IMG/VR virus record: IMGVR_UViG_3300009537_000128
Location: 1-28,946 of that record
Source of the DNA: a virus
Length of the DNA: 28,946 nt
Reading direction: 5' to 3' (one strand)
Below the pieces are notes generated by a model. It did not search any database. It worked only from the letters and a program-made list of their open reading frames with translations, and had not been told where the DNA came from. Every line of letters begins with the position of its first letter. Positions within the stretch are counted from its first letter, which is position 1. Positions 14,198 through 20,510 of the stretch are shown here, one piece after another. A program made the translations under genes and the position numbers.

Positions 14198-14985
14198 ACC
14201 GCAGCGCGCATATATTGGACCACCTCATCGGCTAGGCCTAGTACCTGGTCCCAGTGCGGCCATATCACGAGCGGCGAGCGCTGGTGGTTCGCCGCGTCAT
14301 AGTATTCGCCACGCTTGACGGGCCAGTAAGCTGGCCGGAACACGTGGCCATGCTCATCCGTGACAGGCCCCGGCGCCACCAACCCGTTGCATGTGATAAG
14401 CAACAGTGGTCGTCCACACAACACCGCGAGATGCGCGAGCCCGGCGTCGGTAGCGATCACGAGCCGAGCGCGTAGCATCGCCTCGATCGACGCGTCCAGG
14501 AAGCGGCTATAGGTCCAGGCGCAGCGGCTATCGACGCGTTGGGACGAATCGGGCGCGCCGGCCGCGAAGACGCTGAAACCCTTACCACCGAGCCACTCCA
14601 CGAGCTCGTCCCAATGTGGCCAATTCTTCGATGCGCCGTACCGTCGACCGCGTGGACATACGACGATATCGACGTCGCCGACGGCTTGCCGCACGAACGG
14701 CTGCGGGACGAACCGACGTTCGGTGTCGCCTTTTTTGGGCGCGACGCACTCGCCCCATTCCGCTCGCATCGCTGCGAGAAACGTGCCGTCTGTACGGTAC
14801 GGGTCACCAGCACGTGCGTCGTCGTGACGGCGCGGTACCTCGATGTGTTCCGCAGCGCCCGGATACAGCGCTTCCATGCCAGGTTCGATAAGTACACGAT
14901 AGGGCCCGTCGAGCGCGTAGGTCGTGGGCACATGGTAGCGGATACCGAGGCCGAACTCGCCACGCCACGGTAGCACGGTCCTCAT
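14194..14985 (-). CDS. GT9-like (heptosyltransferase-type) glycosyltransferase
   Basis: This is a 263-aa GT-B-type protein. The C-terminal half has IVVCPRGRRYGASKNWPHWD (107-126), then LVEWLGGKGFSVFAAGAPD, and VIATDAGLAHLAVLCGRPLL (176-195). The pattern D-x-G-x-x-H-x-A...G.P...L is the signature of family 9 glycosyltransferases, which include the ADP-heptose:LPS heptosyltransferases. The N-terminal half is less conserved and short. With the HldD-like and GmhA-like genes in the same operon, an ADP-heptose donor is plausible, but the family also uses other donors. ATG 14985 overlaps the small sulfotransferase gene by four bases. Confidence 0.78.
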   Translation of the reverse strand: MRTVLPWRGEFGLGIRYHVPTTYALDGPYRVLIEPGMEALYPGAAEHIEVPRRHDDARAGDPYRTDGTFLAAMRAEWGECVAPKKGDTERRFVPQPFVRQAVGDVDIVVCPRGRRYGASKNWPHWDELVEWLGGKGFSVFAAGAPDSSQRVDSRCAWTYSRFLDASIEAMLRARLVIATDAGLAHLAVLCGRPLLLITCNGLVAPGPVTDEHGHVFRPAYWPVKRGEYYDAANHQRSPLVIWPHWDQVLGLADEVVQYMRAAV

Positions 14986-15416
14986 CGCTCGTAACCGTGC
15001 CGACGCATCTGGTCACCGCAGATCGCCCAAAACGTGGCCGCTTGCTCGTCGGTCCACTCGCGCCAATGCGGGAGCGCATAGCGTGGCGTCCGATCGACGG
15101 CACGTAACAGGTCCTTAAGCTGGACCGTAGGCAGCCCCTCGCACATATCGACGCCATCAGCCCAGACACGGCACGCGTCCTCGAACGTCCATTCTGGGTG
15201 CCTACCAACCGCTGATCGCACGACGTCGCGGCCGTCACGTACAAGGTGCGTCAATTCATGAGCGTCGCGTAACGCCGGCACATGGACCCTGAGCCGGCTG
15301 TCGACGACGATGTCACCGCCTAGCGTGTCGGGTTCGTGGCGTGCGTCGAAGAACCGGCCGAGCACGCCGGCCAGCCATTGGCTGCCAGACCGCCCGACAC
15401 CGGTTACGATCTTCAT
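14982..15416 (-). CDS. Minimal sulfotransferase-like protein (144 aa)
   Basis: This protein of only 144 aa keeps both cofactor sites of sulfotransferases. MKIVTGVGRSGSQWLAGVLG holds the P-loop (6-15), and ELTHLVRDGRDVVRSAVG (54-71) holds the 3'-phosphate-binding strand and helix. A charged C-terminal helix (WREWTDEQAATFWAICGDQM) ends it. Most such enzymes exceed 200 residues, so this looks like a trimmed core rather than a truncation: it starts and stops in clean ATGA-type overlaps with its neighbours. Whether it is catalytically active is uncertain. Sulfation or another phospho-transfer on a glycan is inferred. Confidence 0.65.
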   Translation of the reverse strand: MKIVTGVGRSGSQWLAGVLGRFFDARHEPDTLGGDIVVDSRLRVHVPALRDAHELTHLVRDGRDVVRSAVGRHPEWTFEDACRVWADGVDMCEGLPTVQLKDLLRAVDRTPRYALPHWREWTDEQAATFWAICGDQMRRHGYER

Positions 15417-16063
15417 GCGACCCGCTCGCGCCAGACTTGATGCGCCCAGCCAGCTGTCGGCTTATCGAGATGTGGTTTGCCGTGCCCACAGACAAGTGCA
15501 GCACCGTCCGGTGCTGGACGCTGCCCGCTACGGCAGTGCACCTTGAGACTCACGATCTTCCCAGGGTAGAGCTCCTGTAACCGGTCAGGTAGGATGTGCC
15601 GCGCGTACCAGTAATCGGAGCGACGCCCACTTGTGATCGCTTTCGCGGGATCTTCGCTCACGATCCGGTACAACCGCTCGGCCAAATGGCCGGCCCGAAA
15701 GAGGAGCACACCCGACGCTGGGATCTCGGGCTGGTAGAAGTCCGACAGCATCGCGAACCCGCCCTGATAGCTGGCGAACGGCTCGAGCGCGCCCATCACG
15801 ACGGTATCGAGGTCCAAGTAGAGCACAAGTTGCTCGTCGGTCGTGACCACGAAACGTCGGAACAGTTCCAGTTTCGCCCACCAGCCCGGCCAATCATGCG
15901 CCAACGGGACAACTTTCACGCCCGGCACATCGACGTCCATATCGGTCAGGCAGACAACCGCCTTAGCGAGCGCTGGCGAATGCTCACGTATCCCAGCCAC
16001 CAGCGCGGCCACCCACTCAGGTGTGTAGATGCCACCGGAGCGGAGCACGCACGCGATTCGCAT
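15413..16063 (-). CDS. GT-A-fold glycosyltransferase (GT8-like)
   Basis: This 216-aa protein begins MRIACVLRSGGIYTPEWVAA. DWPGWWAKLELFRRF (58-72) precedes the metal-binding DxD in LYLDLDTVVMGALEPF (81-96, DLD at 84-86). FAMLSDFYQPEIPASGVLLF matches the acceptor side, and CGHGKPH near the C-terminus could supply the metal-binding histidine seen in GT8-type enzymes. No membrane anchor is visible. The ATG at 16063 overlaps the stop of the upstream 63-aa gene (TAATG). The sugar used is unknown. Confidence 0.78.
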   Translation of the reverse strand: MRIACVLRSGGIYTPEWVAALVAGIREHSPALAKAVVCLTDMDVDVPGVKVVPLAHDWPGWWAKLELFRRFVVTTDEQLVLYLDLDTVVMGALEPFASYQGGFAMLSDFYQPEIPASGVLLFRAGHLAERLYRIVSEDPAKAITSGRRSDYWYARHILPDRLQELYPGKIVSLKVHCRSGQRPAPDGAALVCGHGKPHLDKPTAGWAHQVWRERVA

Positions 16064-16254
16064 TAGACCGAATCAGGTGGCAGGTAATCGCTTTCGTCGC
16101 TGAGTTGCGACCGACGCACGGTCTTGCCTACCGCGAACTCGCGGAACCGTGAGCGGTTGACGTACTCGGCGTCTGTGGCCTGTTTGCGCTTGCGTTGGCG
16201 ACGCTCATAGGCGCGCCGTTCTTTGGCGAGCTGCTTCGATGTCAGCGCGCGCAC
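16063..16254 (-). CDS. Small basic hypothetical protein (63 aa)
   Basis: This is a short frame from GTG 16254, preceded by GGGG 8-9 bases upstream. It is placed three bases after the stop of the KdsD-like gene and ends in a TAATG overlap with the glycosyltransferase gene, which supports it being real. The first half is a very basic helix (LTSKQLAKERRAYERRQRKR, then KQATDAEY). The second half is mixed, with a short acidic end (SDESDYLPPDSV). The basic helix could bind nucleic acid or an acidic protein. I do not recognise a family. Confidence 0.6.
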   Translation of the reverse strand: MRALTSKQLAKERRAYERRQRKRKQATDAEYVNRSRFREFAVGKTVRRSQLSDESDYLPPDSV

Positions 16255-16256
16255 GG

Positions 16257-16817
16257 CTATAACCCCAACACGCCAGCAGGATGTACGGCCCTGAACCCGT
16301 CCGTTGTGACTTCCATACGGCCCGCGACAGCGACAGCCAACGCGTCGCCCATCGCTAACGCTACGGCGGTCGAACATGTAGGCGCGAGCCCGAGCGGGCA
16401 TGCCTCGCGTTCGACCGAACAATCGAGCACGACATCACAATAGCGGGCGACCGCCGAGCCGGGCGTGGTGAGCCCGAGCATACGTGAGCAGGGCCCATGA
16501 TGGCTGAGTTGGCCGGCGAGCACGATCATTTCCAGGCATTGCCCGGACCGTGAGATCAGCACAACACCATCACGTTCGTCGATAGCGCCCAGGTCGCCGT
16601 GCATCGCGTTCACGGGATCAAGGAAATACGCTTGCTTGCCGTAGGACGCGAGATGGCCGGCGATCTTGCGAGCGATGCAGCCGGACTTGCCGATACCAGC
16701 GACGTGCACGCGCTGCGATGCGTCGAGAAAGTCGACCGCGTCGGCGAACGTGCGTTCGTCGAGCATGTCGGCTGCGCGCCTGATCGCGTCGGCTTCAGCG
16801 TACAACACGTCCTTCAC
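16257..16817 (-). CDS. kdsD: Arabinose-5-phosphate isomerase, SIS domain only (KdsD/KpsF-like)
   Basis: This 186-aa protein matches the SIS half of KdsD/KpsF. The phosphosugar loop is VAGIGKSGCIARKIAGHLAS (39-58), and MHGDLGAID (72-80) and ISRSGQCLEM (88-97, usually SNSGE) follow. The signature is EACPLGLAPTCSTAVALAMG (138-157) with GDALAVA, and it ends in HPAGVLG (179-185). KdsD converts ribulose 5-phosphate to arabinose 5-phosphate, the precursor of Kdo. The tandem CBS domains of the usual full-length enzyme (about 328 aa) are absent, as in the known SIS-only forms. The GTG at 16817 overlaps the 69-aa gene. It is near the start of the carbohydrate island. Confidence 0.83.
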   Translation of the reverse strand: MKDVLYAEADAIRRAADMLDERTFADAVDFLDASQRVHVAGIGKSGCIARKIAGHLASYGKQAYFLDPVNAMHGDLGAIDERDGVVLISRSGQCLEMIVLAGQLSHHGPCSRMLGLTTPGSAVARYCDVVLDCSVEREACPLGLAPTCSTAVALAMGDALAVAVAGRMEVTTDGFRAVHPAGVLGL

Positions 16818-17023
16818 TGGATACGGCCTCCGGTATATGGATCTATCAGCGGGATCACGTCCTTAGCTGCCTCGCGCTGGTCGCTCGCGATCTGATCGCC
16901 GATGATGCGCATGGCGTCGCCTAACATCTTGACGACAATACCAGGATGGTTCATCGGCGCCATACACGTCACTTCCTGTGTCATGAGATCGACCTCTATC
17001 AGTACTTGTAGCTTGCGTGGCAC
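16814..17023 (-). CDS. Small hypothetical protein (69 aa)
   Basis: This 69-aa protein is not recognised. The GTG at 17023 has a strong GGAGG element 4-5 bases upstream, which makes it a likely real gene, and its stop overlaps the KdsD-like GTG. The sequence starts PRKLQVLIEVDLMTQEVTCM with a short beta-hairpin pattern. A helix (VVKMLGDAMRIIGDQIASDQ) follows, and the end is PLIDPYTGGRIQ. It lies directly after the minor head protein. It could belong to either the head module or the sugar island. Confidence 0.6.
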   Translation of the reverse strand: MPRKLQVLIEVDLMTQEVTCMAPMNHPGIVVKMLGDAMRIIGDQIASDQREAAKDVIPLIDPYTGGRIQ

Positions 17024-17033
17024 GGCGCCTCCC

Positions 17034-18143
17034 CTAGTTGCGGAGCGCGTCGAGCGAGACGCTGCGCATGTCGCGAGTGATAAGGTCTTTCAGTGTGATC
17101 TCGCCGCGACGGAACAAGTCGGCACGACCTTTGCCGACCATATGATTCTGAACAGCCGGTCGCTGCCGGCGGAACCATTCCGAGGCGACCTGACCGGACG
17201 GGACGCGCGTGACCTTACCGAGCGAGCCCGACCGACGACGTGCGCTGATGCGACGCTCGAGGTCGGCGTCGCTCACGGTCGATAGGTCGCGGGCCATCCG
17301 GTCCGGTATAGGCGGTTCTGGTAGCCCGAGTCGTTGCCAAGCGATGATCGGCGTGAGCACCGAGCGACAACCGTAGTGTGTGTCCCTACCGGGCACGACG
17401 ATTGCGGGATCGTCCAAGTCCCATTCCTCACCGTCCAGTGACAAGCAGATATCGGTCGTACGATCGTCGAGCGTGGCGAGATAGCGCACACCATCCAGTA
17501 TATCAGCGTTCGCGTGAAACGTGTCAAGTTGCCCGCGATTCGAGGCATAGCCGACCGCTGTCCGTACGAGCGCCTGCGCGTCGCGCGTCGTCGTTTGCAT
17601 CACGCCACCCCGGTAACCGTTACCGGCTTTGGTACCACGTATGCGGCGCACGATGTCGTCGATCGACTCCTCGCGGACCATGCCGAGCCGGACTTGTACA
17701 CTGACGCGGTCGACGATGTTGGTGCCGAGCCGTTTGCCGTGATCGGCGAGCACCCGACCCTGGAACGGTTCGGTGTTCAGGATAGCGCGCATCCTGGACT
17801 CCGTGATCGGCGTGTAGCGCACGTCCAGCGCGTCGTCGACCGTACCGAGCGTCGCGACGAGCGTGTCATAGGCTCGCAACCCTTCCAGTCTGCCGAGCGT
17901 GGCCAGGCGGTCTTTGATGTTGCTTGTAAAACGTGGTAGCCAGTTACGTATCCGCAACCGTAGCCGCGCCATGAACTGATCCCTACGCCCTAGGCGATAG
18001 CGTCTGGTCACGATCGTCGGGTCACGAGCACGGAGATCGGCCTCTATCCGGCTGAACAGCGACGATACCAGCACACGCACGTCGAGATCGAGCGCGTTCC
18101 CGTACTGTTGCAGGAAGAGCAGCCGCTCAATCAGCGCTTGCAC
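17034..18143 (-). CDS. Minor head protein (SPP1 gp7 / MuF-like)
   Basis: This 369-aa protein carries the SPP1 gp7 (phage Mu protein F) domain. Residues 221-240 read YLATLDDRTTDICLSLDGEE, followed by PGRDTHYGCRSVLTPIIAW (251-269). This is the family's conserved Cys-containing stretch, with Cys233 and Cys259. It continues with a C-terminal VPSGQVASEWFRRQRPAVQN and LFRRGEITLKDLI, which match its usual end. Gp7-type proteins bind the portal and are packaged in the head, often entering with the DNA. The GTG at 18143 has a GGAG seven bases upstream and overlaps the preceding gene by 17 bases. Usually this gene follows the portal directly; here about 7 kb of fibre-type genes separate them. Confidence 0.85.
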   Translation of the reverse strand: MQALIERLLFLQQYGNALDLDVRVLVSSLFSRIEADLRARDPTIVTRRYRLGRRDQFMARLRLRIRNWLPRFTSNIKDRLATLGRLEGLRAYDTLVATLGTVDDALDVRYTPITESRMRAILNTEPFQGRVLADHGKRLGTNIVDRVSVQVRLGMVREESIDDIVRRIRGTKAGNGYRGGVMQTTTRDAQALVRTAVGYASNRGQLDTFHANADILDGVRYLATLDDRTTDICLSLDGEEWDLDDPAIVVPGRDTHYGCRSVLTPIIAWQRLGLPEPPIPDRMARDLSTVSDADLERRISARRRSGSLGKVTRVPSGQVASEWFRRQRPAVQNHMVGKGRADLFRRGEITLKDLITRDMRSVSLDALRN

Positions 18144-18744
18144 CGAACACTCCTAGCATCAGCAAGAACATTTCCTCGTCGCTCGGGTTTTGGACGCCAC
18201 GCGCGAGCGCACGATTGACATGCAACCGGAATCTAAGTGGATCGGTCCTAGCGAGTGCAGCGGCTTCCTGGCCGCTAAGTCCGAGCGTCCATGCCAGATC
18301 ATGCGCCAGCGCCTCGACGTGCGCGCCACCAGCTGCTTGGGCACGTTCGAGCGCGAGCGCCACCCTGATCTCGCGTGCCGCCGCTCTGCCGGTCGCGACC
18401 ACACGCACGGGTCCGACATCGAAGCCGAGCGCGAGCGCCGCAGGTTCGGCAAGCGCGCCGCGGATAGGTGACGGCGTCGGCTGCCAGACGAGCCCGTCGA
18501 GCGCGGGCACGATGACAGCTGCCGGGGGGACGACGCCACCAGTTGCGTGCGCCCGACCGACAGCGAGCCGTAGCACCAGCCCGTGCGGCGTTGCAACCGC
18601 ACCGACGATCTGTTTGCGGACGCTGTAGTCGGGCTCGAAATAGGCCGCGCCACCGCCTGTCGGTTGCGGCGTCGGTTCGGCTGTTTCTACGCCACCCATC
18701 CAGCCAGCATCCCAACCCACCATCCAGCCGGCCCCCCAACTCAT
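18127..18744 (-). CDS. Hypothetical protein with Gly/Trp-rich N-terminus
   Basis: This 205-aa protein starts MSWGAGWMVGWDAGWMGG, a run of W-G and G-W steps. A short Thr/Pro-rich stretch follows (AEPTPQPTGGGAAYFEPDYS). The next region is strand-rich (VRKQIVGAVATPHGLVLRLA), and a long Ala-rich helical region fills residues about 90-170. The last third (RTDPLRFRLHVNRALARGVQ and SDEEMFLLMLGVFG) is helical. The coding DNA of the first 18 codons contains a near-repeat of CCATCCAGCC, so the Trp repeats may have arisen by slippage. No known domain is recognised. Position after the fibre gene and before the MuF gene suggests a virion protein. Confidence 0.6.
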   Translation of the reverse strand: MSWGAGWMVGWDAGWMGGVETAEPTPQPTGGGAAYFEPDYSVRKQIVGAVATPHGLVLRLAVGRAHATGGVVPPAAVIVPALDGLVWQPTPSPIRGALAEPAALALGFDVGPVRVVATGRAAAREIRVALALERAQAAGGAHVEALAHDLAWTLGLSGQEAAALARTDPLRFRLHVNRALARGVQNPSDEEMFLLMLGVFGASAD

Positions 18745-20306
18745 GGGTCAAGATCGACTAACGTCACAGTGCGGTTGCCTTGTGCGTCGACCGTACCGGT
18801 CACGCGCACACGGTCGGGATCGACAGGCGAGCGATACGAATATGTGTCGCCTGAGCGGACCAGGTTACCGGCCCACACGGACGCGAACACACGCAACGCT
18901 TCCGATAGATCGAAGCCATCGCTAACGGACTTGGCGAACGTGGCGTCAGCGATCTGCTCCGCGTTCGTGATCTCGTTTACGACATCGACCGTGCCGTTCC
19001 ATGTGCCGGTCGATATGGCAACACCGTTCTCGTCGACCAGCTTGCCGACACCTCTAACTATGATCGTGCCCGTGCCCGCGAATGTCGCCGAGTCCAGGAT
19101 GACCTGACCCGAATTCAGGTCGACGCTCACCGCGTCCGAGCCGTTCTTGTTCGTGAGCTTGATGCCGCCGTTGTAGTTCCGCAGGGCCAGCGCCTGGCCT
19201 GACCCGCCCATGTCGATTGTTGGCGTGCCCGCGCCCGGTACGCCGCTCCAGCAGTCGAGGAAATGGGCTTCTTCGCTGCCCCCGAGCGTGATTGTCCCCT
19301 CTAATACGCATTGTTCGACGAAGCCGTTGATGAAGTTGAGTGTCTGGATGACGCAGTCCAGCAGTTTCGCTTCACCGTCGAGTGTGCCCGTGACGGTAGC
19401 GTCAACGAATTCGCTGCGGGTCACGTTCGCCGCGGCGTCAACCGTGAGCACGCTCTTGGTTTTCGACTCGCCGATGAACACCATGCCGGTGAAATCGAGG
19501 CCGGTGTCGATTGTCGCGTCGCCGACTATGAAGAGCGTACCGAAACCACGTGCGTTCGCGATGGTGATTGCGTCAGTGAAATTGTCCACCGGCTGACGTG
19601 GCGTGCCCGTAGGATAAGTCGTGCCAGCGGTTCCGTTCACGAGATCGACCGTCACGCCACCGTTGAAGGAAGCGTACTGGAGGTCCGCCAACTCCGCGAG
19701 GGTCGCAGACGACGAAGCCGTCCTAACGACCTGCGCCATCGCGGACGGCAAGATCGCAGCGAGCGGGTCGCCGTTCTCGTCTACCGCCGTGAGGTTACCA
19801 CCGCTGACAGAGCATTGCTCGTTGTTGTACGTCCACACCTCGTCGCCGACCTGCCAGTCGTTGCGACTGCCGCCCGTCAATACCAAGTGCGTGAGCTGTT
19901 CCTCGCCGTCCACGACCAAGATCGTCGCCAACGCGCCCGTCGTGGCGTTGAACACCATATCTCCGCGCACCAGCCCATCGGCTTCGAACGTGCTGCCGAC
20001 GCTGTACAGCACCATCCCGGTCGGGTCGCCGGTCGTACATGTTTGCGTGTTGTCGAGCGGCGTCGAGCGCGACGGGAAATAGACCTGCGCGTTGTTGAGC
20101 TCGGCCGTCAAGCCGACAGTCACGCTACCACCTAGTGGCTGCTTGCCGTCAGTCGATATCAGGTGGTCCCATTGCTGGTTGTCTGTCTCGTCTTCCCATG
20201 CCCGACAAGCATCGTGTAGGTCCTGGATGGTCACTTCCGTCTGCGGATAATCCACCTCGATGATGCGTGGACTATACAGCGGATGCACCGTGATGTTGAC
20301 GGCCAC
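18741..20306 (-). CDS. Fibre-like structural protein (521 aa)
   Basis: This protein is beta-rich and Gly/Thr-rich. The N-terminal 60 residues (VTIQDLHDACRAWEDETDNQ, 25-44) are similar in pattern to the 846-aa protein's start. Residues 112-161 form the shared beta module LVRGDMVFNATTGALATILV...NDWQVGDEVWTYN. A segment YPTGTPRQPVDNFTDAITIA and strands with FNGGVTVDLVNGTAG lead into a probable beta-helix up to about residue 440. The C-terminal domain (LSEALRVFASVWAGNLVRSG, then VRVTGTVDAQGNRTVTLVDL) closes it. Such proteins usually form head or tail fibres. Its GTG start has GGAG seven bases upstream. A receptor-binding or decoration role is an inference. Confidence 0.75.
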   Translation of the reverse strand: MAVNITVHPLYSPRIIEVDYPQTEVTIQDLHDACRAWEDETDNQQWDHLISTDGKQPLGGSVTVGLTAELNNAQVYFPSRSTPLDNTQTCTTGDPTGMVLYSVGSTFEADGLVRGDMVFNATTGALATILVVDGEEQLTHLVLTGGSRNDWQVGDEVWTYNNEQCSVSGGNLTAVDENGDPLAAILPSAMAQVVRTASSSATLAELADLQYASFNGGVTVDLVNGTAGTTYPTGTPRQPVDNFTDAITIANARGFGTLFIVGDATIDTGLDFTGMVFIGESKTKSVLTVDAAANVTRSEFVDATVTGTLDGEAKLLDCVIQTLNFINGFVEQCVLEGTITLGGSEEAHFLDCWSGVPGAGTPTIDMGGSGQALALRNYNGGIKLTNKNGSDAVSVDLNSGQVILDSATFAGTGTIIVRGVGKLVDENGVAISTGTWNGTVDVVNEITNAEQIADATFAKSVSDGFDLSEALRVFASVWAGNLVRSGDTYSYRSPVDPDRVRVTGTVDAQGNRTVTLVDLDP

Positions 20307-20310
20307 CGGG

Positions 20311-20496
20311 TCACTCCGTGACTATGTGGATCCTGCTGGCCGCAGCCTCGAGCGCATCGTTCTTCTCCCTGAGATGCTCGATCATCACCTTATACTCTTC
20401 GATCTTCGCGCGCTCCTCGTTAGCCGCTTTCTCGAACAGCGTGATGTTCTGGTGACACTTCTCGATCTCGCGGCTCAAGCCGTCAGTAGTGAACAC
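20311..20496 (-). CDS. Small coiled-coil protein (61 aa)
   Basis: This 61-aa protein is almost entirely helical and charged (REIEKCHQNITLFEKAANEE, then RAKIEEYKVMIEHLREKNDA), with heptad spacing, so it likely forms a coiled coil. The GTG at 20496 follows an AAGG element. It lies between two fibre-like genes. Similar small helical proteins are common in phage structural operons, but a role is not known. It could help fibre trimers fold or act as a chaperone, which is only a suggestion. Confidence 0.62.
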   Translation of the reverse strand: MFTTDGLSREIEKCHQNITLFEKAANEERAKIEEYKVMIEHLREKNDALEAAASRIHIVTE

Positions 20497-20510
20497 CCTA
20501 TGCCTTGGGT

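Noticed and set aside
6976-16817. The island as a DNA hypermodification system (sugar-modified bases)
   Set aside because: No hydroxymethylase, nucleotide kinase or base-modifying gene is seen among these enzymes, and heptose and Kdo precursor steps point to glycan building instead.
19311-20135. A 274-codon plus-strand frame opposite the 521-aa fibre gene
   Set aside because: It is antisense to a clear beta-rich protein, is extremely Arg-rich, and lacks a plausible start signal; long antisense frames are common in GC-rich coding DNA.
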